Positions 9,024 to 17,084 of a stretch of DNA of 64,000 nt are shown piece by piece. Each line of letters starts with the position of its first letter. The stretch's first letter is position 1. Below the pieces are notes generated by a model that was given only the letters and a program-made list of their open reading frames with translations, was not told where the DNA came from and ran no database searches. Location of the stretch: the NCBI RefSeq assembly GCF_011752975.1, contig NZ_VWWP01000003.1, positions 558,001-622,000 on the forward strand. The letters run 5' to 3'. The position numbers and the translations under genes are program-made. This DNA is from Chryseobacterium sp. Tr-659 (lineage in GTDB: Bacteria; Bacteroidota; Bacteroidia; Flavobacteriales; Weeksellaceae).

Positions 9024-9299
9024 TTAATAATCTATTGTTTTTTTCTCTTTTTCAAGTTCTCTTTCAATCATTTCTCTTTCCCATTCGGAATCAAAAACAA
9101 AAAGTTTAATTGCTTTTATAAGAAGAATGAGTCCCCATATTCCGAGTATGGTATATCTGTCAAAAAGCTGAATTCTTACAATTTTCTCTCCAAAAATATC
9201 ATCAGGAGCAATAAGAACTGCAATAACTGCAAATATAAAAATGCTTCTATAAAACTTTTTAAGGTTCTGGGTTCTTGTATAGGCTGTATGATAATCCAT
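9024..9299 (-). CDS. 2TM domain-containing small membrane protein
   Basis: This 91-residue protein begins with a basic amphipathic stretch (YTRTQNLKKFYRS). It then has two membrane segments, about residues 18-32 (IFIFAVIAVLIAPDD) and 50-66 (ILGIWGLILLIKAIKLF). It ends in a Glu/Lys-rich tail with the family signature WEREMIERELEKE. It lies 30 bases downstream of another 2TM gene and 59 bases upstream of the response regulator, in the same operon. The 2TM family has no known biochemical activity; the context suggests a membrane partner of the LytTR signalling pair. Confidence 0.8.
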   Translation of the reverse strand: MDYHTAYTRTQNLKKFYRSIFIFAVIAVLIAPDDIFGEKIVRIQLFDRYTILGIWGLILLIKAIKLFVFDSEWEREMIERELEKEKKTIDY

Positions 9300-9329
9300 G
9301 ATCGTATAAGTTTTTAGTGTAATTATTGA

Positions 9330-9629
9330 TTAAAATGTTTTTATTTTTTCTTTTTCTTCTTTCTCCATCAGTTCTTTTATTTTTCTTTCTTCCCAGTTTT
9401 TTCCCATTCCAAATACATTTATAGCATGAAATGCAATTCCTACTCCCCATCCTAAAGCCGGCCATAAAAACCATAGGTATCCTGGAGCTGTCAGAAGGTT
9501 TAATACTGCTAAAAACGGAATCACCACACAATAAGAAGCAAGGTTTCCATAAAACTCTTTCAGTTCTTTTACTCTTCTTGAAGCTTTTCTGTAAGCATTC
9601 GTTTCTTTATTTGATGATAAAATTTCCAT
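9330..9629 (-). CDS. 2TM domain-containing small membrane protein
   Basis: This 99-residue 2TM protein has the conserved layout AYRKASRRVKELKEFYGNL, then helix one (about 30-48), then WFLWPALGWGVGIAFHAINVFG as helix two, then WEERKIKELMEKEEKEK. The same signature recurs in the C-terminal part of the histidine kinase at 10696-12027. This gene is first after an internal promoter region with a paired direct repeat (9710-9739) and a perfect -7 box (9669-9676). That may let 2TM proteins and the regulator be induced separately from the kinase. Confidence 0.85.
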   Translation of the reverse strand: MEILSSNKETNAYRKASRRVKELKEFYGNLASYCVVIPFLAVLNLLTAPGYLWFLWPALGWGVGIAFHAINVFGMGKNWEERKIKELMEKEEKEKIKTF

Positions 9630-9668
9630 AATATTCTGTTTTAAAGGTTAATATCTTTTTTGTTGAAT

Positions 9669-9676
9669 CAAAGGTA
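9669..9676 (-). promoter_or_regulatory. -7 box of internal promoter for 2TM/regulator genes
   Basis: On the minus strand this reads TACCTTTG, a perfect TAnnTTTG, 40 bases before the ATG at 9629. No TTTG -33 box is seen at the normal distance, which fits an activator-dependent promoter. Confidence 0.65.
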
Positions 9677-9709
9677 AGCCGGAAAAAGGAACCCAATCAA
9701 CTTTATATG

Positions 9710-9739
9710 ACCGAATGGTAGAAAATACTGCCCGAATGG
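9710..9739 (-). promoter_or_regulatory. Paired LytTR-type direct repeat, site A
   Basis: ACCGAATGG (9710-9718) and CCCGAATGG (9731-9739) are direct repeats 21 bases apart start to start. The near edge is 34 bases from the -7 box. The 9-bp unit with a 12-bp gap is the arrangement known for LytTR regulators. The same element occurs as sites B and C. Confidence 0.75.
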
Positions 9740-9752
9740 TAAAAATTTGAAC

Positions 9753-10322
9753 TCAGTAGATAAACGGGATCACTTTCTTTGTCGTTTTTCTGTATTGAAT
9801 ATATTCTTCTCCGAACTGTTCTACCAAAGCCTGTTCTTCAACTTTAATACGGTAAGCAAAAGCCAAAAACGGAGGAACAAAAGCAAAGATTAGTGACAGC
9901 CAGTTATTTAAATATAAGCCCAACCCAAGTGACGTCAGCAGAGAAAAAGCATAGGAAGGATGTCTCAAATATTTGTAGAAACCTTCTTTTTTAATCTTAT
10001 GATCCTGTCTTATTGTTACATCTACCGTAAAGTATTGTCCCAACGATCTGATAATAATATATCTGAAAATAATTCCGATAAGTATCAGAGCTTCACCAAG
10101 GTAAAGAATCCAATCACCATCAACCATAGGTAAATGAGTATAATATGATAAACTTATTGAGCTTGCTATAGAAAAAGGAATGGCCAGCCACAAAATATTC
10201 AGGGTAGATTTATCCTTGTCTTTTTTATCAGACTTCCCGGATTTCATCATGTTTTTGTATAGTATTTCACTAATAAACCAAACTGCCATTGACATATAAA
10301 ATAGAATTACCAAGGTGTTCAT
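9753..10322 (-). CDS. Isoprenylcysteine carboxylmethyltransferase-like membrane protein
   Basis: This 189-residue integral membrane methyltransferase of the ICMT/PEMT group has about five helices and a C-terminal conserved core. The core includes DHKIKKEGFYKYLRHPSYAF (the RHP-x-Y motif that contacts S-adenosylmethionine), then a helix, then AYRIKVEEQALVEQFGEEYIQYRKTTKKVIP. The EE-x(2-3)-L-x(3)-FG-x-EY motif is typical. Bacteria do not prenylate proteins the way eukaryotes do, so the substrate is unknown; members may methylate small lipophilic molecules. It lies between 2TM genes in the kinase operon and is probably cotranscribed with them. Confidence 0.85.
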   Translation of the reverse strand: MNTLVILFYMSMAVWFISEILYKNMMKSGKSDKKDKDKSTLNILWLAIPFSIASSISLSYYTHLPMVDGDWILYLGEALILIGIIFRYIIIRSLGQYFTVDVTIRQDHKIKKEGFYKYLRHPSYAFSLLTSLGLGLYLNNWLSLIFAFVPPFLAFAYRIKVEEQALVEQFGEEYIQYRKTTKKVIPFIY

Positions 10323-10403
10323 TTTTGAAAGTTTTTAAGGTTAAAGTTCTTTGTAAGCGAAAGTGTAACAGGATTATAAACCTGACTGTATGATCATTTT
10401 CAT

Positions 10404-10709
10404 TTAATCATCTTTCTTCTTATTCATTAGTTCCCGTACTTTATCTTCCTCCCACTTCTTTACAAACCCGATTCTTGGTAAAAAAACCGCTACGGCGTGG
10501 GTAAGAAGCCCAATTCCCCATAAAGTGGCTGTAAAGAAGTTCTTGAATTGAAAATAACTTTCTCCGGGTTCCAGATTAGAAATATTGTAAAAAACAATAA
10601 GAATGTTCACAGCTATGTAAAAAAATAAATGCCCATAAAATCCTGTTAATTGATTCACTTGCTTTTTAGCTTCCTGATATTGAATATCATTTTCATCAAA
10701 ATTTTCCAT
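10404..10709 (-). CDS. 2TM domain-containing small membrane protein
   Basis: This 101-residue 2TM protein reads IQYQEAKKQVNQLTGFYGHL, a first helix (FFYIAVNILIVFYNI), a second helix (LWGIGLLTHAVAVFL), then KKWEEDKVRELMNKKKDD. Its start overlaps the last 14 bases of the histidine kinase gene, so translation is likely coupled. It is one of three stand-alone 2TM proteins in this operon, besides the copy fused to the kinase. Confidence 0.85.
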   Translation of the reverse strand: MENFDENDIQYQEAKKQVNQLTGFYGHLFFYIAVNILIVFYNISNLEPGESYFQFKNFFTATLWGIGLLTHAVAVFLPRIGFVKKWEEDKVRELMNKKKDD

Positions 10710-12027
10710 TTTTTCTGTTTTTTTGCTGATTCATAATTTCTCTGATCTTTTTTTCCTGCCAAGATTCTCCGATCCCAAAAACCCTTAAAGCCTTGAAAGC
10801 CAAAATCATTCCCCAGCCCAATGCCGGATACCAGAACCAATATTCCCCTTTGCTGGTAAAAAGATTGATAAAAAATAAAAAAGGAATGATAATACAAAAA
10901 GAAATAAGGCTGGAATAAAATCCTTTTATTTCCTTCACTCTCTTTTGCGCTTTTTTGTAGGCTGCCGAACTATTATCAGTCTCAGGACTGGCAATATGCG
11001 GCTTAACTAGAAGCATCGGAAGCTTCACTTTAAAATGATCCTCAGATTTTTCTATAAACACATTCCGCTCCGTAAGAAGAGAATAACGTTGTACAATATT
11101 CGCAAGCCCGATTCCGGAGCTTTCTTTGATCTGCTCCCTTACCTGCAGATTATTTTCAATACAGAGCGTATTTCCGTCTGAAAAAATTCTGATGATCAAA
11201 GGTTTTGAAGACGTTGCAAAGTTATGTTTGATGCAGTTCTCCAGCAGCAGCTGCAAAGACAGAGGAACTACGTACTTCTGATAGTCTTCCTTCGTAACAT
11301 CAAAAGTAAAATCTACGCTGTCTTCGAATCTGGTTTTTAAAAGCTCACAGTATGTTTTCGCAAATTCTATTTCATCTTCTACCGTTACCAGCTCTTTATC
11401 TTTCTGTTCAAGTACATAACGATAAATCTTTGACATTGAAGCCGTAAACTTCTGGGCTTGTCTGGGATTTTCATCAATTAAAGAGCTTAACACGTTCAAT
11501 GAATTAAAAAGAAAATGAGGATCCAGCTGGTTCTTTAAACTTTCAAACTGTGCATTTGCTGATTTTGCAATAAGCTTCTGCTCTACCACTTCTTTTCTGG
11601 AAGTCTTCTTCAGCTCTTCCATAAAACTTTTAGCGTGAAGAAATGCTGAGATCAGAAGGGCGATATTGATCATAAACCAATTGGTAAGCCCATATCTTTG
11701 AGAAAAGAATTCTTTAGTAGTAGCTGTTTTCTGAATCACAACATAATTCATGTAATTACAGAAATACACCAGAATAAAGTTCCCAATGATAATGGAAATA
11801 ATACTTAAAACAGCTCTTGTACGGGTTGTTTCAGACCAGGGAAATTTCTTGTTGAGAAATTCATTGATAAATCCGTTACCAAGCCCCAATACAAAAGAAT
11901 ACATCGTTGAAAGAAGCAGCGTAATCATAAAAGTACTCAAAGTCTTTTCATCATTAAAAAACAAAAAGAAAAACAATGTAGTTCCCAATGATGTCCAAAG
12001 CAATATGGTAAGGTATTTACGTTTCAT
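10696..12027 (-). CDS. LytS-type sensor histidine kinase fused to a C-terminal 2TM domain
   Basis: This 443-residue membrane kinase has four N-terminal hydrophobic segments (about 5-25, 30-52, 72-97, 115-131) and a helical linker. The His_kinase core has LKNQLDPHFLFNSLN (phospho-acceptor H171). A HATPase region follows with N-box LLLENCIKHNF (N264) and G-box SSGIGLANI (about 304-312). Unusually, residues about 355-437 are a full 2TM domain (YKKAQKRVKEIKGFYSSL to WQEKKIREIMNQ), closely like the stand-alone proteins encoded next in the operon. That puts two more membrane helices after the catalytic domain. It heads the operon that ends with the LytTR regulator. The promoter carries paired repeat site B. 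Confidence 0.92.
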   Translation of the reverse strand: MKRKYLTILLWTSLGTTLFFFLFFNDEKTLSTFMITLLLSTMYSFVLGLGNGFINEFLNKKFPWSETTRTRAVLSIISIIIGNFILVYFCNYMNYVVIQKTATTKEFFSQRYGLTNWFMINIALLISAFLHAKSFMEELKKTSRKEVVEQKLIAKSANAQFESLKNQLDPHFLFNSLNVLSSLIDENPRQAQKFTASMSKIYRYVLEQKDKELVTVEDEIEFAKTYCELLKTRFEDSVDFTFDVTKEDYQKYVVPLSLQLLLENCIKHNFATSSKPLIIRIFSDGNTLCIENNLQVREQIKESSGIGLANIVQRYSLLTERNVFIEKSEDHFKVKLPMLLVKPHIASPETDNSSAAYKKAQKRVKEIKGFYSSLISFCIIIPFLFFINLFTSKGEYWFWYPALGWGMILAFKALRVFGIGESWQEKKIREIMNQQKNRKNGKF

Positions 12028-12043
12028 GAGCTGTTTCTTGATT

Positions 12044-12051
12044 CAAAATTA
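12044..12051 (-). promoter_or_regulatory. -7 box of the histidine kinase operon
   Basis: On the minus strand this reads TAATTTTG, a perfect TAnnTTTG, 17 bases before the kinase ATG and 33 bases from repeat site B. Confidence 0.65.
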
Positions 12052-12083
12052 GTTTTTATTAAAGGTATCAAAAATTAATTCTT

Positions 12084-12113
12084 ACCGAAAGGCTGATTTT
12101 CATGCCCGAATGG
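12084..12113 (-). promoter_or_regulatory. Paired LytTR-type direct repeat, site B
   Basis: ACCGAAAGG (12084-12092) and CCCGAATGG (12105-12113) are separated by exactly 12 bp. They lie 33 bp upstream of the kinase -7 box. This implies autoregulation of the two-component operon. Confidence 0.75.
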
Positions 12114-12116
12114 GAC

Positions 12117-12141
12117 TAAAAAACCTTCACGAATGAAGGTT
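12117..12141 (-). terminator. Terminator of the 12172-12831 gene
   Basis: An 8-bp stem (AACCTTCA/TGAAGGTT) with a 4-base loop is followed on the minus strand by six T's. It ends the preceding operon just before repeat site B. Confidence 0.75.
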
Positions 12142-12171
12142 AATTTTTATCTAAAAAGTAAGGAAAGAGAG

Positions 12172-12831
12172 TTATTTAGCTTTTTCTGCCGGAAGGCTTA
12201 TGAAATATTCAGCTTCTGCTTTTCCCCAATTCGGATCTAAAGCTGTTTTAGGTTTATAAGCATTGAATTTAGCCAGGGCATCTTTAAACAATTCTAATCC
12301 TTTGGTTTTACTTCCGCCATACTGTTCTGGTGTAAAATAAACATCTTCCGCTTTGATAAGAGCAATTCTTGGGTTGGCAGGATCCAGCTTTTCCGCAGTA
12401 CTCATCTCTTCCGCAGCTCTTGCTCCGTCTGTCATATAACGCTGCTGCGGATTGACCATCATTCTCAAAGAATAAGCCATCTTTCTTAACAGGTGAATTT
12501 CCGCGTTATCTGTTCCGGCAAGGTTCTGAGCCATTCCTAAATACTTTTCGGCTTGTCCGGCTATTCCATCAAGTTCCTGCATATTCCCGGTTCTCATCAT
12601 TACTCTTCCTTTCTGAATCTGCGTAAAAGCTGCATAATACTGTGGAAGCCATTGTGTACTTTCTTTACTTCCTATTCTCTGGAAATCGTTAGCCAGTGTC
12701 TGAAAGTCTTCAGGTGTTTTGCAGGTCTCTATTTTTGCAATTTTTTCAGACATAATTTTTTCGTAACCTGTCTGTGCAAATGCTGTTAAGCTCATAAAAG
12801 CTAAAGCAAAGCTTAAAAGATATTTTTTCAT
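12172..12831 (-). CDS. Secreted helical-repeat (TPR-like) protein
   Basis: The 219-residue protein has a clear signal peptide (MKKYLLSFALAFMSLTAFAQ) and an all-helical mature part. Elements look like tetratricopeptide repeats, for example YYAAFTQIQKGRVMMRTGNMQELDGIAGQAEKYL and AAEEMSTAEKLDPANPRIALIKAEDVYF. It starts 49 bases after the stop of the TonB-dependent receptor gene with no promoter-like box between, so the two are probably one operon. A periplasmic partner of that receptor is a reasonable guess, but nothing in the sequence names a ligand. Confidence 0.75.
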   Translation of the reverse strand: MKKYLLSFALAFMSLTAFAQTGYEKIMSEKIAKIETCKTPEDFQTLANDFQRIGSKESTQWLPQYYAAFTQIQKGRVMMRTGNMQELDGIAGQAEKYLGMAQNLAGTDNAEIHLLRKMAYSLRMMVNPQQRYMTDGARAAEEMSTAEKLDPANPRIALIKAEDVYFTPEQYGGSKTKGLELFKDALAKFNAYKPKTALDPNWGKAEAEYFISLPAEKAK

Positions 12832-12880
12832 AGGATTAAATTTTAAAAGTCAGTTATATTGTTTGTTCTAAGTTATGTTT

Positions 12881-15127
12881 TTATAGATTATTATTGATTG
12901 CATCTTCTGTTTTATCTACTCCGAAGCTGAAAAAGGCTCCAACAAAAACAAAGGTATTCACAGGCGGAACCACTGCCGAGCTTCTTGATCCGTCTACAGA
13001 AAAATTATATCCGTACACATTCTTTGATCCTAAAACATTGGAAATACTCAATACAAATACCATAAACGATTTAGCATCTTTTTTTCCTACACTTGGCACA
13101 TAATTGAAACTCAGATTCAATGCATTATAATCTTTTAGTCTTCCTTCATTTCTGGTGAAATTAACGGCTTTTCCATCTTCAAATTTAGAGGCAATGTCAT
13201 AATATGGCCGCCCTTTAGCGTATGTGTAAGAAAGATTAACCCCTAATTTCCACTCCGGAATAAATCTTTTTACAACAGCTGAAAGCGTATGCTCTGCCGC
13301 AAAACCTGGCTGTAGGCTTACCGGATAATTGAGGAAATCTCTTTTAGAATCCAGGAAAGAATAAGTAAGCCAATAATCTATATTCTTAAAGGTTTTCTTA
13401 TTATCTCTCCAGAACAGTTCCAATCCTTTTGCATAGCCGTAACCTCCATTATTGAAAGCCGTCTGAATTTGCTGATTCTGTTCTTTTCCCTGTGTGATAT
13501 TATAAGTTTTGATAAGCTGGTCATATTTTTTATAAAAAGCTTCAAAACGTAGCGTTCTCCCCTCCGAACTTCTCTGAACCTGGAAAATATAATGTTGTGA
13601 TTTCTGAAAATCCAGATCTGCTGGTCCGTTGATGTATTTACTTTCGGGATTCTGATAAAAAATTCCATAAGCAAGAGAGGTTGTCCAGTCTTTTGCCAGG
13701 CGGTATGCCAAAGCAAAACGGGGTGCAAGATTGGTTTTTCCTAAAAAAGATGAGTTCTCTGCTCTTAGCCCTATTTTTGCAGATAATGCATTGCTAAAAC
13801 CTAAATCGGTTTCAACAAAAGCAGAAGAAATGAGATCTTTATAATGTTTATGAACTTCTTCAAAATTCAGATTTTCGTCGGTATTATTTAATTCAAAGCC
13901 TCCTCTTACAGCACTGATTTTGTTAATTTTTCTTTCAAGAACAGCTTTGAAATTAATGTAATTTCCATCCGTAAGAAGTCTTGTTTTATCAGATTCTATA
14001 TCGTTGGTTTCTGTAGAGAAATTAAGGTCCGATTTATTATAGGAATAAGAACCTCCGACATTCAAAAGATATTTTCCGAATTTTTGTCTGAAAGAAAGGT
14101 TGTGATATGTATTCTGCCCTTTTAATCTTACCAGCCCGAAATCATAGCCCGGTTCAAGACTTTGCGTTTTTACCCCCATTTTATTCGAGTTGTACATTCC
14201 ATAATACTTAAAAATACCTCCTGATTTTGTTTTAAATCTGAAATTAAAATCACTGTTCAGCCCTTGCGGAGCTTCAATAAAGTCTGTATTAAAATTAAAT
14301 ACTTTCTGCATCAGACTTAGCAGTGAATATCCGGCAGAAGCACCATAAGAATAATTCTTATTATTTCCCAGTTTTTGAAATCCGGCACTCAGGAAAATCG
14401 GTGACACCCCAAAATTATAAGAAGTTTCATCCGGAAGATCTACACTTTCCAACATTAATGCTCCTGAAAGCGCTTGTCCATACAACGCAGAATATCCTCC
14501 ACTGGAAAATACATTCCCTTTGAAAAGAGAAGTATTGAACTGATCTCTTCCGGCTATCCCCGGCACTGAATTAGAGAAATAATTATTAATAAGGCTTCCA
14601 TCCATAAAGATTTTGGTTTCTGTAGCTGTACCTCCTCTTACGAAAAGCCCTTCTGACTCCCCTACTTTCTGAACACCAGGCAGATAAGTAAGAGCAGAAG
14701 AAATCTGTCCGTCTGCCCCAGCCGTTGTATAAATATCAATAGGCGTAAGCAGCGCGGTTGCTCTTTTCTTATCACTGGCCTCAATAGATCCTGCAGAGAC
14801 CACAATAGCATCAATCTCACTGATCTGTTCTTTAAGATCCACATTCACTGAAATATCCTGGCCTTCAATGGTAATAGTTCTTTCCACATCTTCATATTTC
14901 GGATGGGTAAAAGTTATTTTCTGAATTCCTTTTTCTGAAGTTTCAAAAGAGAAGTTCCCCTGGACATCTGTTGTGGCACCATCATAGGTATCTTTCAGAG
15001 TTACGTTTACTTCACCAATCCCTTTATTCTTAAAGGCTACTTTTCCTGAAATTTTTACCTGTGCATATCCTGTTATCGAAATAATAAGTAATATCAGAAG
15101 CAGTAATTTTTGTCCTTGCGTTTTCAT
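12881..15127 (-). CDS. TonB-dependent outer-membrane receptor with carboxypeptidase-regulatory-like N-domain
   Basis: The 748-residue receptor has a signal peptide (residues 1-22). A CarboxypepD_reg-like beta domain spans about 24-100 (VKISGKVAFKNKGIGEVNVTL, DVQGNFSFE). A plug spans about 115-230 (LPGVQKVGESEGLFVRGGTATETKIFMDG, SALYGQALSGALMLES). A 22-strand type barrel runs to the C-terminus, which ends FVFVGAFFSFGV plus a short tail. There is no SusD partner, so uptake of a small ligand is likelier than SusCD-type glycan import. The promoter carries repeat site C of the LytTR regulon. Confidence 0.92.
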   Translation of the reverse strand: MKTQGQKLLLLILLIISITGYAQVKISGKVAFKNKGIGEVNVTLKDTYDGATTDVQGNFSFETSEKGIQKITFTHPKYEDVERTITIEGQDISVNVDLKEQISEIDAIVVSAGSIEASDKKRATALLTPIDIYTTAGADGQISSALTYLPGVQKVGESEGLFVRGGTATETKIFMDGSLINNYFSNSVPGIAGRDQFNTSLFKGNVFSSGGYSALYGQALSGALMLESVDLPDETSYNFGVSPIFLSAGFQKLGNNKNYSYGASAGYSLLSLMQKVFNFNTDFIEAPQGLNSDFNFRFKTKSGGIFKYYGMYNSNKMGVKTQSLEPGYDFGLVRLKGQNTYHNLSFRQKFGKYLLNVGGSYSYNKSDLNFSTETNDIESDKTRLLTDGNYINFKAVLERKINKISAVRGGFELNNTDENLNFEEVHKHYKDLISSAFVETDLGFSNALSAKIGLRAENSSFLGKTNLAPRFALAYRLAKDWTTSLAYGIFYQNPESKYINGPADLDFQKSQHYIFQVQRSSEGRTLRFEAFYKKYDQLIKTYNITQGKEQNQQIQTAFNNGGYGYAKGLELFWRDNKKTFKNIDYWLTYSFLDSKRDFLNYPVSLQPGFAAEHTLSAVVKRFIPEWKLGVNLSYTYAKGRPYYDIASKFEDGKAVNFTRNEGRLKDYNALNLSFNYVPSVGKKDAKSFMVFVLSISNVLGSKNVYGYNFSVDGSRSSAVVPPVNTFVFVGAFFSFGVDKTEDAINNNL

Positions 15128-15146
15128 GTTGAGCAGTTTTCTGGTT

Positions 15147-15154
15147 CAAAAATA
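15147..15154 (-). promoter_or_regulatory. -7 box of the TonB-dependent receptor gene
   Basis: On the minus strand this reads TATTTTTG, a perfect TAnnTTTG, 20 bases before the ATG and 34 bases from repeat site C. No -33 TTTG is visible. Confidence 0.65.
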
Positions 15155-15187
15155 GGATGAGAAATGCCCTTCTGTAAAAAAATTATT

Positions 15188-15217
15188 ACCGAAAGGCATT
15201 CTTTTGTTACCGAATGG
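15188..15217 (-). promoter_or_regulatory. Paired LytTR-type direct repeat, site C
   Basis: ACCGAAAGG (15188-15196) and ACCGAATGG (15209-15217) have a 12-bp gap. The spacing to the -7 box is the same as at sites A and B. This links the TonB receptor to the two-component system. Confidence 0.75.
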
Positions 15218-15221
15218 GAAA

Positions 15222-16124
15222 TTAATGGATCGGAATACAAAAATCCACAATCATTTTCCCTTCCGGATGTTCTTTAAAATTCGAATGATAAATTTCAAAG
15301 GGGAAAGTTTTCCTTATAGAATAATTGTTCTCGTTCATCCAAAGAAACAGAGAAACCCAGCATTGTTCAATATCATTGAGGGTTACTTCTCCGCTCCCTA
15401 CAATGAACTTTCCGGCCTCAATGGTTTCAGAAAATACCTCTCCTTCCGGGTATGAAAGCTTTTCATCCAGAAGCATACACGCATGAATTCTTACCTTATC
15501 CAGTGGGGTTATCTGGCAGCTGTCATGATAAACAGAAATCATTTTTACATTTTCCCTTGGAAAAAGACCTTTCTTTAGGGCCCAGTCTATCAGAACATTG
15601 AAAGAAGATTCCACATTTACAATTCCCAGGCTCATTACAGAGGCCAGATCCATTTCCGGCAGTTCTTTTACTTCAATTTTTAAATTCATTTTTGTCCAGT
15701 TTAACAGGTTTTCAATCTTGCAAATGTATTGGCTGAAAACCGTATCAATTTGTCCGTTCTTGCTTTCTATCTGTAAAATTCTGTGGAATTTTTCGGGGGC
15801 TGATTTACGAAATTCGGAAGGAGGAAGACCATAATGTTTTTTAAATGTTTTGCAGAAAGCCGAATGGTTTGAAAACCCAAGATCAAAATAGATATCTCTG
15901 ATCTCAACACTTTTCCGCTTAGCAAGGTAAAATGCGCTTTTTTCCACCCTTTTCCTGATAATATACCCCTGAAGGGTTTCTCCTGTAACCAGTTTAAAAA
16001 TTCTGTGAAAGTGAAATGGTGAATAGGCACTGAACTCTGAAATTTTTTCCAGAGAAAGTTCGGAATCCAGATTTTTGTCTATGTATTGAATCGTTTTAAC
16101 GATCCTTTTTTTATACTCTTCCAA
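15222..16124 (-). CDS. AraC-family transcriptional regulator with GyrI-like effector domain
   Basis: The 300-residue protein has two helix-turn-helix units of an AraC domain at about residues 8-107 (LSLEKISEFSAYSPFHFHRIFKLVTGETLQGYI and IYFDLGFSNHSAFCKTFKKHYGLPPSEFR). A SoxS/Rob-like GyrI-like ligand domain follows (about 145-300: VKELPEMDLASVMSLGI, KVRIHACMLLDE, FSETIEAGKFIVGSGEVTLNDIEQCWVSL). This is the Rob/BmrR-type plan for sensing small organic compounds. It stops 4 bases after repeat site C, upstream of the TonB receptor gene. No target site is recognised. Confidence 0.88.
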   Translation of the reverse strand: MEEYKKRIVKTIQYIDKNLDSELSLEKISEFSAYSPFHFHRIFKLVTGETLQGYIIRKRVEKSAFYLAKRKSVEIRDIYFDLGFSNHSAFCKTFKKHYGLPPSEFRKSAPEKFHRILQIESKNGQIDTVFSQYICKIENLLNWTKMNLKIEVKELPEMDLASVMSLGIVNVESSFNVLIDWALKKGLFPRENVKMISVYHDSCQITPLDKVRIHACMLLDEKLSYPEGEVFSETIEAGKFIVGSGEVTLNDIEQCWVSLFLWMNENNYSIRKTFPFEIYHSNFKEHPEGKMIVDFCIPIH

Positions 16125-16199
16125 TTCAAAAGTGTTGATTCACAAAGATATGATTCTGGAAAAGATATCAGTTGTCTTTTATTGCGGTCTTAAAGAAAA

Positions 16200-16838
16200 T
16201 CACATTTCAAGGTGTTTAAAATCAGGATGTGTCATTTTAATATTATTATCCGAAGAGGCAATATAACAGTGATAATCTTCATGAATAAAGATCTTCTTCG
16301 TAAAAAACTTTTCATCCTCTATAACACATTCATCATTTACAATTTCGAAAGAATCCAGAGGAAGCATCATTCCGCTGCCATGTGCTTTTATAACAGCTTC
16401 TTTTCTCGTCCAATACGTAAAAAATCCCTTTATTGAATCTTCGGAATCATGAATTTCACGAAACTCATTTTCTGTCATCTGAAATTTAAAATCGAAATAG
16501 TTGATCTTCGGATCAGTAAATTCTACGTCTATACCTATTGGAAACTCTGCAATAATACAGGCTACCAGTTCTTTTGAGTGCGAAATATTAAATTGAATAT
16601 CACATTCTTTCAAATAAGGTTTTTTATTCGGTAAAAGGCCTGTTTCTGCTTCAGATATCTGAAAATAGTTTTTTAACCCGTATCGCAATAGGACCTTTCC
16701 CAACAAAGAAAGCTGTGCATCCTCCCATCTTCTGTACTTCAGGATATCTTTTTTAATATCATCTGAAAAAGCAGGCAGATATCTATCTAAAAGATCCCGG
16801 TGTTTTTCTTCATTAATGAATGTGTACAGAATCACCAT
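16200..16838 (-). CDS. 4'-phosphopantetheinyl transferase, Sfp type
   Basis: The enzyme transfers phosphopantetheine from coenzyme A to a serine of a carrier protein. The 212-residue length and motifs fit the Sfp/AcpT superfamily: FNISHSKELVAC (residues 83-94), the metal site GIDVE (102-106, D104 and E106), and FTYWTRKEAVIKAHGSG (140-156, with W-x-x-KEA). It is short, lacks obvious carrier or synthase genes nearby, and is convergent with nothing; the AraC gene follows 75 bases later on the same strand. It could serve a biosynthetic cluster elsewhere, such as aryl polyene (flexirubin) or siderophore synthesis. That use is a guess. Confidence 0.88.
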   Translation of the reverse strand: MVILYTFINEEKHRDLLDRYLPAFSDDIKKDILKYRRWEDAQLSLLGKVLLRYGLKNYFQISEAETGLLPNKKPYLKECDIQFNISHSKELVACIIAEFPIGIDVEFTDPKINYFDFKFQMTENEFREIHDSEDSIKGFFTYWTRKEAVIKAHGSGMMLPLDSFEIVNDECVIEDEKFFTKKIFIHEDYHCYIASSDNNIKMTHPDFKHLEM

Positions 16839-17084
16839 TTCTTATTTTTTTATTGATTTAAAAATATTCCATTATTGTTGTCACAATTGCAGAACCAAAA
16901 TAAGCATTTTCTCATGGAATCTCAGAATCAATAAGTCTGTTTTCAAACTAGCAAAGTCCCGGACTGAAACATAATGAGATACGTTTCCGGTTTACTGCAA
17001 GTTCAGAAAAAAATACTGGAATCATAAAGCGCTTTGGAAAATCTTTTTTAAATTTATCCTAAAATCACTATAAATCATTTAAAA

